Source: Dermacentor variabilis (lineage: Eukaryota; Arthropoda; Arachnida; Ixodida; Ixodidae). From it: a DNA stretch of 64,000 nt. The number at the start of each line of letters is the position of its first letter. The stretch's first letter is position 1. Both the position numbers and the translations under genes were made by a program. The stretch is taken from the NCBI RefSeq assembly GCF_050947875.1, contig NC_134577.1:65971639-66035638 (forward strand), given 5' to 3'. Under the pieces are notes generated by a model. That model did no database searches. It worked only from the letters and a program-made list of their open reading frames with translations, and was not told the origin of the DNA. Positions 41,461 through 45,800 of this stretch are shown piece after piece.

Positions 41461-43445
41461 GTTTACCCCCGTGTACTCTCCGTTTCTGTGTACTATATAA
41501 ACTCGGTTTCTGGGTGTCGCATAAAAAAGGAGCGTTAGATGCCCTGAGCTCCAGCCACCCTCTGAATGGCAACTCACCGACGTCGAGGGATGGGAGACCG
41601 CCGTGTCTAGCTCCAACCCAGCCGACCAAATACGGCTGGTGGACTGGGCGCTGAGGGTCGCCGAGGGCCACAAACTGCCGGACACCCTACGCGCTCCTGA
41701 GCCCCCTCACAAGTAATGTTGTAAAAAGGCTCAAGCAATAAATGTTTACCACCACCACCTTAGATGCGCATCACTCCTAAAGCTAAATCGCTGGATGATC
41801 AATTTACACTCAAATTTAGCACGTGAGCAGCATTTTCGCAGTGGCTTCAGTTTAACACGGCATTTGTGCCAATTACTCGCCTTAACTCATTCACAGTGAA
41901 GCCGAAGTGCGCGTCGTCGTCTTCGGCGTCGCTGTTCTAAAGATGTCGATTTTGTTGCAAAGAAACGGTGGCGCCATCTGACAACAATACGGTGAAGCGC
42001 GCCTTGTCGCAACCTAGCTTTATAATTTTCCTGTGATTTCCTTATGAACAAATTTTAACCTTGGGACCAACTGCGATTTCTCTGCTCATATGCACGTCAA
42101 ACGAAGGAAGGGTCTCACTAGTGAACCGCTCAGCTGATTTGAGGGGAATTTGTTGCATTTAAGAGAGAACACTGAATCCTGCCGACTATCTAGCAAGCAT
42201 AATGTCGATTTAAGGGCTCACATTTTTGCCAAAGTTTGCCGCCCTGAAACAAGGAGAAGTTTACAAATCTATTGCTCTGCAGTTAAGACATATATGACAG
42301 TTCTGCTAACCACATTTGTCAGAACATCTGAAGTGGACAGAAAGGTCAGATCAATGTACAACTCTCCATAAAGTGTTACAGTTCTTACGAGCTTCTCGCA
42401 AAAGTTATAGTCAAATGAACGGTTCATTTCGCAGCTGTGTATATTAGTTCGATTTTGTACACTTTAGGTATGGCAATAAACGTCGCTTGCAGAACGTGTT
42501 ATTGCTTTTATATTACTGAGCAAGAGTAATAACCTGCTAAAATAGTTGTATAAAAATGAAGAATTATGAACTGCCCCGTCACAGGCCGTGAGGCCAGTGA
42601 GCGCCCTTATCGACTCGTGCTTATTGCTTCATGCTCGTCCGTCGATGAAGTGTAAACAGTCGCGTCAGTTAGCGACGCTTATTAAAGCCGCTGCAGTTAC
42701 GCTCTCCATCAGTCCAGTTTCGGTTTTCTGCTTGAAATATATCGCAATTTTTTACCCTGCAAAAACTATCAGCGTCAGCGTTTTGCATTTATCGGAACCT
42801 GTTGTGAACTCATCGGAAGATTTGCCTCGAAACTTGCGTTAATATAAATCCTCTGGCTCTTTTGCTTAAAACGTTAGTTAAGGCCTAATCACAATTTTAC
42901 TTATCACAACTCCCTATTTAATTACGTCCTCAGGTTATTCTGAAATCTGTACCTCAGTCGCCTGTTTGCCGCATCTTTCCTGCAATATATAATAATTTCG
43001 AACGCGTTTTTCCGTAACGCCCCGTATATAGGTCGCAGTCGGTGGTGCACTAATCCGCACCGTTTCCGTTCTCGCGCGGGCGAAAAAAAAAAAAAAACTC
43101 CTTCGGTACCCGGGCGGGGGCGGCGATGCCCAGGGCATCTTCGTGTACCACGTGGCCAGCAAGCTGCCCTGGAGCGAGGTGTTCTCGCGCCTGGACGCGA
43201 TGCGCCAGTGGTTGGACCTCGAGTCCGTGCTCGTGGCCGAGAGCTCGCTCGACGAGGTGCTGCTCGGCATGGGCCGAGCCGAGATGGCCGAGGACGCGGC
43301 CGTCGCCAGGCGGGCGGCCGCCGAGGCGTTCGACCCGAGCTACAAGGGCGACCCCTGGGGACGCGACAGCCAGGAGAAGCACGAGCGGCGTCAGAGGGTG
43401 CGCGAGCGCCGACGCAAGGACGCCGCGGCCGCCAGGTGGCCCTAG
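6779..43445 (+). CDS. ABC subfamily A (ABCA) full transporter, C-terminal 999 residues, 14 exons
   Basis: Join of 6779-7034, 7715-7770, 14588-14904, 17580-17710, 19590-19728, 23007-23346, 24103-24228, 28288-28566, 29430-29644, 34068-34319, 36750-36937, 38300-38473, 41209-41425 and 43134-43445. The sum is 3002 nt, two leading bases plus 1000 codons including the stop, and every junction keeps phase. ABCA proteins are membrane pumps, mostly of lipids, built as TMD1-NBD1-TMD2-NBD2. Here the end of the NBD1 region, all of TMD2 and all of NBD2 are present; the N-terminal half lies upstream. NBD2 has Walker A (residues 666-674 of this partial protein), Q-loop with Glu713, signature YSAGT (765-769), Walker B LDD (788-790) and H-loop Arg823. 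Exons are GC-rich against AT-richer introns. Substrate cannot be inferred. The exact ABCA member is not assigned, so no symbol is given. Confidence 0.9.
7035..7714 (+). other. ABCA intron 1
   Basis: This 680-bp intron has a GA-rich purine patch at about 7495-7540 and one TGACGTCA palindrome at 7316. No other structure is apparent. Confidence 0.7.
7715..7770 (+). CDS. ABCA exon 2: short linker exon
   Basis: This is a 56-nt microexon bounded by GCTGCAG before 7715 and GTACGT at 7771. It supplies the last base of Lys85 and 18 codons (LTLASVSLSEKTSWGQQL), then one base of Pro104. It would link the NBD1 tail to the first helix of TMD2. It has no conserved motif; the call rests on splice sites and on phases that fit both neighbours exactly. 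Confidence 0.65.
8402..8520. repeat. Compound trinucleotide microsatellite (GAT/GAC/GAA)
   Basis: Successive blocks of GAT, GAC, GAA and GAT triplets run without phase change. Read on the plus strand they would give Asp and Glu runs, but nothing shows that they are translated. Confidence 0.95.
8742..8960 (-). mobile_element. tRNA-derived SINE (Ruka-like), diverged copy
   Basis: On the minus strand this matches the window's SINE consensus: a B-box-like block before 'gcgcgaccctgagctcagca', the GCGGTCGCATTTC region, the 'gggttctttagcgtg' block and the 'gaggcacgccgta' block. Confidence 0.75.
8963..9085 (+). mobile_element. SINE fragment, strongly diverged
   Basis: Plus-strand remnants of the SINE include GAGGTCGCAGGTAGGATTCC, then GGCGGCTGCATTACGATG and a GGGCGAAA block. 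It lies back to back with the minus-strand copy ending at 8960. Confidence 0.5.
9799..9888 (+). other. tRNA-like segment with B-box
   Basis: GGGTTCGATTCCC at about 9862-9874 is a good internal B-box, and the ends (TCGGCC and GGCCGA-like GAAGCCGA) can pair over four bases. The T-stem and acceptor have mismatches, and no clear anticodon arm was drawn. A tRNA-derived SINE head or a tRNA pseudogene is more likely than a working tRNA. Confidence 0.3.
11036..11224 (+). pseudogene. Short charged ORF of repeat type
   Basis: A 62-codon frame encodes SPEERAAFDERRRELAREKA-type sequence, rich in Arg, Glu and Ala with 'ADPAVRA' and 'REAEAIRHH' units, likely coiled coil. I recall similar RADP-AVRA-REAEA units in tick repeat-derived proteins, but the match is from memory. 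The segment lies in a GC-rich stretch (10840-11230) inside an ABCA intron and has no neighbouring domain. It is best regarded as a fragment of a mobile or repeat gene. Confidence 0.35.
12041..12187. repeat. Two-unit tandem duplication, about 69-78 bp per unit
   Basis: Units at 12041-12118 and 12119-12187 both begin CTTCT-GTCTCGGAG and both contain GATCTCACTATAGAT. The second unit lacks about 9 bases. Confidence 0.75.
13760..13900. mobile_element. Possible LINE 3' remnant
   Basis: The 'tatacagaaggaggtcccgaag' stretch resembles 'tatacagaaggtggttccagag' at about 40142, suggesting two diverged copies of one transposon tail. No protein frame survives. Confidence 0.3.
14301..14567. repeat. Diverged tandem duplication just upstream of exon 3
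   Basis: Segments 14301-14405 and 14459-14567 share TTCTC-ACGACAAACG, TATCGTGCTT-ATCG, GCGAT-GGACGGAAA, CTTCGCCAACG and CACCGCCTCGG in the same order, with a repeat distance of about 158 bp. The second copy ends 20 bases before the exon 3 acceptor. Confidence 0.75.
14588..14904 (+). CDS. ABCA exon 3: start of TMD2 and second extracellular domain
   Basis: The acceptor is CGCCCGCAG before 14588 and the donor GTAAGC is at 14905. It completes Pro104 and encodes residues 105-209. After an Arg-rich cytosolic stretch (ARSVALMLERVLFLRTRCRS) comes a membrane helix at about 142-160 (LLGALLPVLVLVSAFQW). This fits the family's 'KR...' segment followed by the first helix of TMD2. The following residues are extracellular in this family and include a glycosylation sequon at Asn169 (NAT) and an acidic DDDDEA run. 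The frame stays open upstream of the exon, which is why the acceptor and phase, rather than the ORF start, define its edge. Confidence 0.88.
16186..16385 (+). mobile_element. SINE (Ruka-like), 5'-truncated
   Basis: It starts within the tRNA-like head (GAGGTCGCGGGATCGAATCC) and continues through the 'gcatttcgatgggggcgaaa', 'tttccggagtcct' and 'ggcacgtaaaaccccataat' blocks shared by all copies. It ends at a CA microsatellite. Confidence 0.85.
16381..16475. repeat. CA-rich microsatellite
   Basis: An (AC)n run is followed by interrupted ACGC and ACAC units, directly continuous with the tail of the preceding SINE. Confidence 0.95.
16755..17160 (-). mobile_element. SINE (Ruka-like), minus strand, interrupted by a foldback
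   Basis: The minus-strand SINE is recognisable at 16755-16870 (the 'gaccacctggggttcttt' block) and again at about 17030-17160 (the 'acggccgtcgcggtcagat' and 'gcgaccttgtgctcagca' blocks). The intervening 160 bp is the hairpin element. Similar short sequences (TCTTTGAACG and CTCTTAGACG) flank the insert and may be a decayed target duplication. Confidence 0.65.
16892..17014. repeat. Foldback (snapback) element A
   Basis: The left arm 16892-16943 pairs with the right arm 16963-17014 over about 50 bp with few mismatches, around a loop of about 19 bases. The left arm is purine-rich (GACAGGACGCAAGAGAAGAG). It sits inside a SINE and within an ABCA intron. Confidence 0.85.
17186..17420 (-). mobile_element. 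SINE (Ruka-like), minus strand, diverged
   Basis: On the minus strand it shows the tRNA-like head near 17340-17420 (GATCGAACCTCGCGACCTCG on plus), then the 'catttcggc...atcgaaatg' and 'gaggcacgccat' blocks. Confidence 0.8.
17580..17710 (+). CDS. ABCA exon 4: second extracellular domain
   Basis: The acceptor TTGCGCAG precedes 17580 and the donor GTGAGC is at 17711. It starts in phase 0 and encodes 43 codons plus two bases of Glu253. The sequence runs from LKQEGVVMAHYDGKAGD to SVLGAVFRDE. This part of ABCA extracellular domain 2 is poorly conserved, so identity rests on order, GC content and exact phase match with exons 3 and 5. Confidence 0.75.
17711..19589 (+). other. ABCA intron 4
   Basis: It contains foldback element B (18311-18404) and a short CA run (about 19471-19489). 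Two TGACGTCA palindromes (17958, 18141) flank an AT-rich stretch. The rest shows nothing recognisable. Confidence 0.6.
18311..18404. repeat. Foldback (snapback) element B
   Basis: The left arm 18311-18357 and right arm 18358-18404 are near-perfect inverted copies with almost no loop. The core GACGAGGACGAAGAAGAGGC is mirrored as GCCTCTTCTTCGTCCTCGTC. The left arm is purine-rich, as in element A. Confidence 0.9.
19590..19728 (+). CDS. ABCA exon 5: end of second extracellular domain
   Basis: The acceptor is CCGGACAG before 19590, chosen over a second AG six bases later because only this one keeps phase with exon 4. The donor GTACGT is at 19729. It completes Glu253 and encodes residues 254-299 starting LQAWFNPYAIMSKSLAFD. 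This matches the family's conserved 'WFNN...H...LN..NA.L' segment before the next helix. Confidence 0.85.
20571..20654. repeat. (TA)n microsatellite
   Basis: About 42 uninterrupted TA units. ORF-like readings across it (alternating Tyr-Ile) are artefacts. Confidence 0.97.
22284..22490 (+). mobile_element. SINE (Ruka-like), strongly diverged
   Basis: It retains GGGTCCCGGGATCAAATTCC, the ATTTATATGGGGGCGAAAT block and GCGGCGTGCCTCATAATGAA in consensus order, interrupted by an A-tract. Confidence 0.7.
23007..23346 (+). CDS. ABCA exon 6: TMD2 helices
   Basis: The acceptor GCGTCCAG precedes 23007 and the donor GTGAGC is at 23347. It encodes residues 300-412 plus one base of Lys413. A basic, acidic cytosolic-like stretch is followed by a helix at about 334-355 (AAVWALMGPLALALIASFF). 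Then come the conserved loop GFMQLVLMTGVPGWLHCLCN, equivalent to 'KHLQFVSGV...YWL.N', and a second helix at about 376-404. The Asp at 386 in 'TIFDLALY' matches the family 'W/FD...Y' pattern. Confidence 0.92.
23347..24102 (+). other. ABCA intron 6
   Basis: No repeat or RNA gene is recognised. TGACGTCA occurs at 23899 and 24030. Confidence 0.6.
24103..24228 (+). CDS. ABCA exon 7: TMD2 helices
   Basis: The acceptor is TTATCACAG before 24103, used rather than the AG two bases later because the exon must supply two bases to Lys413. The donor GTGAGC is at 24229. It encodes residues 414-454 plus one base of Gly455. A hydrophobic helix (ALLSVFATTGTLCILSAY) is followed by AYWSSSACRAHVTAFIWFG, which leads into the next helix in exon 8. 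The donor lies in a 20-bp tandem duplication, so a second identical GT follows 20 bases on. Confidence 0.88.
24215..24254. repeat. 20-bp tandem duplication carrying the exon 7 splice donor
   Basis: GTTCGGGGTTACCGGTGAGC at 24215-24234 is repeated at 24235-24254 with one change (GAGC to GGGC). Confidence 0.95.
26606..26846 (+). mobile_element. SINE (Ruka-like), near full length
   Basis: The tRNA-derived head is AGTGGCTCAGTGGCTATGGT, followed by a B-box GGTCGAATCCC and the conserved body to 'cacgtaaaaccccatgata', then a T-run. I name the family from memory of a tRNA-derived SINE reported in ixodid ticks. Confidence 0.9.
27531..27955. mobile_element. Dispersed element beginning at TTAAAGGGATACTAAAG
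   Basis: This roughly 425-bp block contains 'gtgaaaaatgatttcttcgg', a TGACGTCA palindrome and an AATTATATATAGCGGTAC motif. It has the look of a repeated tick sequence that I recognise only from memory. No protein frame or clear inverted ends were found. Confidence 0.4.
28006..28228 (+). mobile_element. SINE tail fragments with poly-C
   Basis: GCGAAAAACGCCCGTGTACG, GCACGTTAAA, CTGGTGGTCAAAA and 'ttggcacgtaaaacccc' give the SINE body. The 'cgtggttttggcacgtaac' end is repeated once more at about 28190-28210 before a C-run. It looks like a partial duplication of the SINE 3' end. Confidence 0.65.
28288..28566 (+). CDS. ABCA exon 8: TMD2 and following loop
   Basis: The acceptor CCTCGGCAG precedes 28288 and the donor GTGCGT is at 28567. 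A nearby GTGACC was rejected because only the first keeps phase with exon 9. It completes Gly455 and encodes residues 456-547 plus one base of Met548. LVTFYTTVWM finishes a helix. FLCTPLPQCAVPMAVIKVV then matches the family 'FPQFCFG.GLIEL' segment. A sequon (DNIT) and several Cys follow, ending CCA at the junction. Confidence 0.9.
28567..29429 (+). other. ABCA intron 8
   Basis: No repeat family or RNA gene is recognised in this 863-bp intron. Confidence 0.6.
29430..29644 (+). CDS. ABCA exon 9: last TMD2 helix and linker to NBD2
   Basis: The acceptor GTTTCGCAG precedes 29430 and the donor GTAGGT is at 29645. It completes Met548 and encodes residues 549-619. SPLKATRAGVGLELYYMWAE and VVLFAYLSC match the final helix of the family ('W...G.NL.FL...G..YF'). 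DTEVTKERYT corresponds to the family's 'DEDV..ER..V' linker directly before NBD2. Confidence 0.9.
29790..30130. repeat. Degenerate GTCTA(T)-rich region
   Basis: GTCTA or TCTAT occurs about ten times in 340 bp at irregular spacing, often followed by an A- or T-run. There is no fixed period. Confidence 0.5.
30842..31381 (-). pseudogene. Degenerate non-LTR reverse-transcriptase fragment
   Basis: The minus-strand frame reads LLHRSLPVKISHLNVKPLFL, ARPQFAWVD, RLPQGTAPGPLYLLININDL and GLLAEFCTVYR. These match reverse-transcriptase segments 'L..W..SFL..R.Q.V.V', 'VPQG.VLGPLLFLIYINDL' and 'FADDC.IYR'. The catalytic FADD is replaced by LAEF, so the copy is dead. A later KYL...TWSS...NDANRT stretch matches the 'YKYLG...LTW..HI......ANR' region. 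The segment between has lost similarity, probably through frameshifts. The family looks CR1/L2- or Jockey-like and differs from the RTE at 241. Confidence 0.75.
32103..32127. repeat. (ATC)n microsatellite
   Basis: Eight ATC units; possibly the remnant tail of a LINE. Confidence 0.9.
32600..33180. other. GC-rich block within intron 9
   Basis: The block is CpG-rich against AT-richer flanks. A minus-strand frame at 32771-33022 could encode 83 residues (LPKPKRIAAIVRHCVYPFIP), with no recognised family. It ends shortly before an RTE fragment, so it may be part of a transposon. Confidence 0.4.
33222..33330 (-). mobile_element. RTE LINE 3' fragment, diverged
   Basis: 'attctgtaactc', 'accggttatccttccctacgca' and TTACATGTACCGCCC align with 413-475 of the intact RTE copy (CCGTAACC, ATCGGTTATCTTCCCTCCTC, ATTACATGTCCGGCCC). 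Confidence 0.6.
33640..33935. mobile_element. Possible LINE tail fragment
   Basis: 'gcgactgctttaggtctctc', 'tatacagccacattaaattt' and 'tttggtcatacctggccctt' followed by ATC-rich sequence resemble a tick LINE 3' region that I know from memory. No protein frame is present. Confidence 0.35.
34068..34319 (+). CDS. ABCA exon 10: NBD2 N-terminus with Walker A
   Basis: The acceptor CTTCGCAG precedes 34068 and the donor GTGAGT is at 34320. Both edges are in phase 0. It encodes residues 620-703. NYALVAQEVHKWYGDDYAVC matches the start of NBD2 ('LV..DLTKVYG...AV..L.L'), with Tyr643 at the A-loop position. GLLGVYGCGKSSVAQML (663-679) holds Walker A, G-V-Y-G-C-G-K-S with Lys672. This is a valid GxxGxGKS, although the family's usual 'GVNGAGKTT' has drifted. 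GEAHMGDARLSDSPRG follows, the equivalent of the 'G.A.V.G' turn. Confidence 0.93.
34531..34766 (-). mobile_element. SINE (Ruka-like), near full length
   Basis: The minus strand reads CCGCGGCTGCTCAGTGGCTG, a B-box (GGGATCTGATCCC) and the full body. A TTAAA-rich tract at 34504-34530 lies at its 3' end. Confidence 0.88.
35958..36010. repeat. (ATTT)n microsatellite
   Basis: About 13 uninterrupted ATTT units. Confidence 0.97.
36440..36720. repeat. GC-rich repeat-like block with paired TGACGTCA sites
   Basis: GTGACGTCAT occurs twice (36495 and 36639), flanking GCGCATGCGCAGTAG and a GAGAGAGAG tract. It ends in 'ggccaataaagctttcgctt'. A block at 54530-54680 has a similar layout (GTGACGTCAT, then a 'ggggctataaggcttt' end), suggesting related mobile sequences. 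Confidence 0.45.
36750..36937 (+). CDS. ABCA exon 11: NBD2 Q-loop and helical region
   Basis: The acceptor is CTGCTCCAG before 36750, chosen over one 12 bases on because WQSQVGFCP continues the family 'W..VGYCP' strand. The donor GTGCGT is at 36938. It encodes residues 704-765 plus two bases of Ser766. GFCPEEDALLDALSGYELLE aligns with 'GYCPQFDALLDHLTGRELL', so the Q-loop glutamine is Glu713. FARLRGV matches the conserved 'YARLRG'. The exon ends in CGTY, just before the signature. Confidence 0.92.
36938..38299 (+). other. ABCA intron 11
   Basis: No repeat family was recognised. There is a short GGC/GAC triplet-rich patch near 37968-38000 and a GCGCATGCGCC motif at 37936. Confidence 0.55.
38300..38473 (+). 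CDS. ABCA exon 12: NBD2 signature, Walker B and D-loop
   Basis: The acceptor GACCTCCTCAG precedes 38300 and the donor GTGAGG is at 38474. It completes Ser766 and encodes residues 767-823 plus two bases of Ser824. AGTRRKLSIALAIIGAP with the preceding YS gives YSAGTRRKLS against the family YSGGNKRKLS. VVILDDATRGVD gives Walker B Asp789 with Asp790 at the catalytic glutamate position, and GVDITAR is the D-loop region (family GMDPKAR). AVILTSR ends in Arg823, where the family has the H-loop histidine (LTSHS). Confidence 0.94.
38901..38933. repeat. (TA)n microsatellite
   Basis: About 16 TA units. Confidence 0.95.
39307..39545 (+). mobile_element. SINE (Ruka-like), full length
   Basis: This is the best copy in the window. 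The head CCGCCGTGGTTGCTCAGTGG has an A-box-like block, the B-box is GGATCGAATCCC, and the whole body runs to 'cataatttaatata'. Confidence 0.92.
40115..40290. mobile_element. Possible LINE 3' remnant
   Basis: 'tatacagaaggtggttccag' resembles 13785-13805. The following AT-rich sequence has no frame. Confidence 0.3.
40750..40835 (+). mobile_element. tRNA-like SINE head of another family
   Basis: GTGGCCTAAGGGTTGGGGCG resembles an A-box, and GGTGTTCGAAGCCACC a B-box. An intact cloverleaf was not established. Confidence 0.35.
41209..41425 (+). CDS. ABCA exon 13: end of NBD2 and start of regulatory region
   Basis: The acceptor GTCGTGCAG precedes 41209 and the donor GTGAGA is at 41426. It completes Ser824 and encodes residues 825-896. 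TEECDMVCTRVGLMAGGELK and ALGSMKALKESYSAGFAV align with '[24 protein letters not shown]...LK..FG.GY'. VDKVVTQLFPGARRADCRE matches the 'F....FPG......' part of the regulatory region. The donor opens directly into a GA microsatellite. Confidence 0.92.
41428..41457. repeat. (GA)n microsatellite at a splice donor
   Basis: About 15 GA units start within the exon 13 donor sequence itself. Confidence 0.95.
41543..41760 (+). mobile_element. 3' end of a LINE-type element with protein tail and AATAAA
   Basis: A 57-codon frame (41543-41716) reads TDVEGWETAVSSSNPADQIR, then LVDWALRVAEGHKLPDTLR and ends in TAA. It is followed by AATAAA at 41737 and an ACC-repeat tail (41748-41759). The protein tail has the 'D.E.WE..L...D...Q..LV..A...A...GLP' character of a LINE ORF end that I recall from tick sequences. 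The family was not determined. Confidence 0.6.
43134..43445 (+). CDS. ABCA exon 14: C-terminal exon with charged tail
   Basis: It encodes residues 897-999 and ends at TAG 43443-43445. VYHVASKLPWSEVFSRLDAM and VLVAESSLDEVLLGMGRA match the ABCA end ('Y.VP...LSWA.VF..LE.....V.DYS.SQ.SLEQVF'). After that an extra tail of about 55 residues is rich in Ala, Arg, Glu and Asp (EKHERRQRVRERRRKDAAAA) and has no family counterpart known to me. The acceptor, GATGCCCAG before 43134, is weak: the upstream tract is G-rich and preceded by an A-run. The start could therefore move slightly, though phase 0 fits exon 13. Confidence 0.85.
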   Translation, partial: GIFVYHVASKLPWSEVFSRLDAMRQWLDLESVLVAESSLDEVLLGMGRAEMAEDAAVARRAAAEAFDPSYKGDPWGRDSQEKHERRQRVRERRRKDAAAARWP

Positions 43446-43621
43446 TCGGCCGGCGAAGAGGACAACGCGTAGGACCCGGTTTCTCGCGCGTTCTCCTGTC
43501 CGCGACGCGTCGTTCGTCGTCTTCTTCTTTGTTTCTTATACTATACCGCGGAAGCTAATTTTTTTTAAAAGATTATATGCGAGTTACAGTTGCGCCCCTT
43601 GTTTTCTGAATGAAATGCGTG

Positions 43622-43627
43622 AATAAA
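43622..43627 (+). terminator. Polyadenylation signal of the ABCA gene
   Basis: AATAAA lies 177 bases after the stop codon. Cleavage would be expected at about 43637-43657, which is the boundary with the RTE fragment. Confidence 0.7.
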
Positions 43628-43643
43628 ACCATAGCTTAATATG

Positions 43644-43868
43644 TCATCATCAGCCTGGTTACGCCCACTGCAGGGCAAAGGCCTCTGCCATACTTCTCCA
43701 ACCACCCCGGTCATGTACTAATTGTGGCCATGTTGTCCCTGCAAACTTCTTAATCTCATCCGCCCACCTAACTTTCTGCCGCCCCCTGCTACGCTTCCCT
43801 TCCCTTGGAATCCAATCCGTAACCATCTGTTATCTTCCCTCCTCATTACATGTCCTGCCCAGCTTCAT
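43644..43868 (-). mobile_element. RTE LINE 3' fragment, 5'-truncated
   Basis: It starts TCATCATCAGCCTGGTTACG and is nearly identical to 245-470 of the intact copy, with a deletion of about 10 bases near 43822. Similarity ends near 43868. Confidence 0.9.
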
Positions 43869-43912
43869 CTATTTGCCGGAAATAACCGCAACCCATCAGA
43901 TATGTAATACTT

Positions 43913-44068
43913 CTGTCACACGCTGCACTTTTGATCGCGATCGATCCGGATCGAATTTCTCGGTCGTTGATTGGCTCATTTGCGCAAGCTGCGCGAGGGA
44001 GCCAATCGAAGTGGAGAGCTTGGATCCGGCTCGGGCTTGATCGCGATCAAAATTGCGCCGTGTGACAC
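43913..44068. mobile_element. Palindromic MITE (foldback)
   Basis: Both ends read GTCACACG inward, and the arms continue with TTTTGATCGCGATC and GATTGGCTC on each side of a short centre (TTTGCGCAAGCTGCGCGAGG). Almost the whole 155 bp is inverted-symmetric. Confidence 0.85.
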
Positions 44069-44734
44069 AGGCATGAGACGTTGTTTTACATGCCGGCCCG
44101 TTTCATCTAGTGGATGCTGCAGCAGTGTTCGTTTTAGTCATCCTTTTTTTTTCCTTCTGCTCTGTACGTGTTTAACACTTTTTCCTAACGCCGTCGGTAT
44201 TGTAGTCACGTGGTGTGCATCACGTAGTGCATCACGTCCCGCTTGCCTCTAATAGGAAGGGTCGGGTAATTTTCTTTATTCGTTTAATGATTAATCATTC
44301 ATTGTTTCAGTTTTCATTCGATTAATCGCTTTCGATGCAGGGCTTTTCCATCGATTGAATTATTGATCGAGATTGGAACTGGGCACTTAATGAAAGGTTG
44401 AAACGCATGTGTCTACTTTAGTAAGACTCTATTCTAGTGTTTGGGAAGTGCAACCAAGTCAGAAATACAAGTGTATAAAGCCTGATAAAGAATAATCTTT
44501 AATTTCTTAAAGACTAAATAGAGTTGGCCCTAGTGGCCTTTGAAAAGATAAACAAAAATGCCTCCTCCATTCCATTCTCTGAAAGTGGATGTACAGCGGA
44601 GCTGTTAGTGACGTTAGGCAAGCACCACCACCGCCAAAAACGACCTACGTCACGCGCAGGCATGTGTCCGGAAGTGCAGCATGCATACTCAGTCTTCTAG
44701 GCTGTCCGCTTATCGCAAGTGCCTCATTGAACTA

Positions 44735-45200
44735 AATTAATGCTTAAAGGTAAAATGCGTCAGAAAATTGCGTGAAGTATTACTTACGCGCGACCTGCAG
44801 ACATGATAGCTTCGGATTGTTATTCGAGTATACGAGAAACCACACATCTCGTACGCGGAAACTGAAAGACAAAGGCCACCTTCAACTGCCGTTTCAGCTG
44901 CCATTTGAGGTCTGGTTGACCGGCCGGTAGGGGCCTGTACCTTTAGCACCGCGTACACCCTTATTTTTGTAGGGCCTCCGCCTATAGCCCAAGTGCGTGT
45001 TTGAACTAACTGAATTTCTCAAAGAAAAAATGTCTCATAAGATTCGTAAAGTACGACTTACATAAAACCTGCAGACACGATAGCATCGGATTCTGATTCG
45101 CATGTACGAGAAAACATAATTCTGTTACGCAGAAACTCAAACACAATGCCTTCTAAGTGCCGTTCGTTTTTGTTTGTGCACCGCGCCCGCGGACACGAGA
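44735..45200. repeat. Two tandem copies of a dispersed repeat
   Basis: Copies at about 44735-44960 and 44985-45200 share 'ctgcagacatgatagc', GATTCG, 'gagaaa' and 'cgcggaaact' blocks with each other and with 5215-5350. Confidence 0.6.
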
Positions 45201-45425
45201 AATCTCGACCAAGTGGAGGCTAATAGGTTCGCTGTGATCTATGTGACGAAAGGGCACTTAGAGCAGAATTAAACAAGATACATGGCATACACTGAATCCC
45301 TAGCTGTGCAGTATAGTTAAACAAGAAAAAAGAAACGTGGCAAAAGTGAAAGGTGGAGTCCAACTAAAATATGCAAGAAATTGCAATATGCACAGGAGAA
45401 AGCGAAAATTGCTGCTTTGGGACAT

Positions 45426-45800
45426 TTAAGCCACATGCTCTTCTCTGCAGAGCGAAGGAGTGTCAATTGACTCGGACGTCGGGGTGAAACCGACACCTTC
45501 TTTGAATGGCCACACAGCCAGCATGCGAGAATAGGCGCCCGGAAGCCATAGATTTGCTGGAATCGACGTGAACTCCATCGCTATGTCAAACACATGCTCC
45601 AAACAGGCGCGCATGCTGCTCCACGGCTTTAGCGGGCTGATGGTGACACGGCGATCAAAGACGCGGTTGCCATAGTATGCATTGAATTTCCGGAGCATTG
45701 CAAGCCTCCGGCCTCGGTCGGCGTGTGGGGAAAGAGAGGTGAAACGCTTCGGCTCGGCATCACTCGGGTCTCGCAAGCACAGTGGGCAGTCGCTCTACCA
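45426..45800 (-). pseudogene. Unrecognised minus-strand ORF, possible transposon protein fragment
   Basis: The frame reads DCPLCLRDPSDAEPKRFTSL, then HADRGRRLAMLRKFNAYYGN and continues for about 120 residues, with an in-frame stop just upstream. The Cys-x2-Cys followed by Phe and His suggests a small zinc-binding fold, but no family is assigned. ATTAATCGATTAA-type sequences lie on both sides (44280-44360 and 45945-45985), as in the subterminal repeats of some DNA transposons. Confidence 0.3.

Larger units (their letters stand above)
41426..43133 (+). other. ABCA intron 13
   Basis: It begins with a GA run (41428-41457) and then a LINE 3' end (41543-41760). A block at about 42130-42370 ('ggaatttgttgcatttaa...acatctgaagtgg') resembles a dispersed tick repeat. 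A 15-base A-tract lies just before exon 14. Confidence 0.55.
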
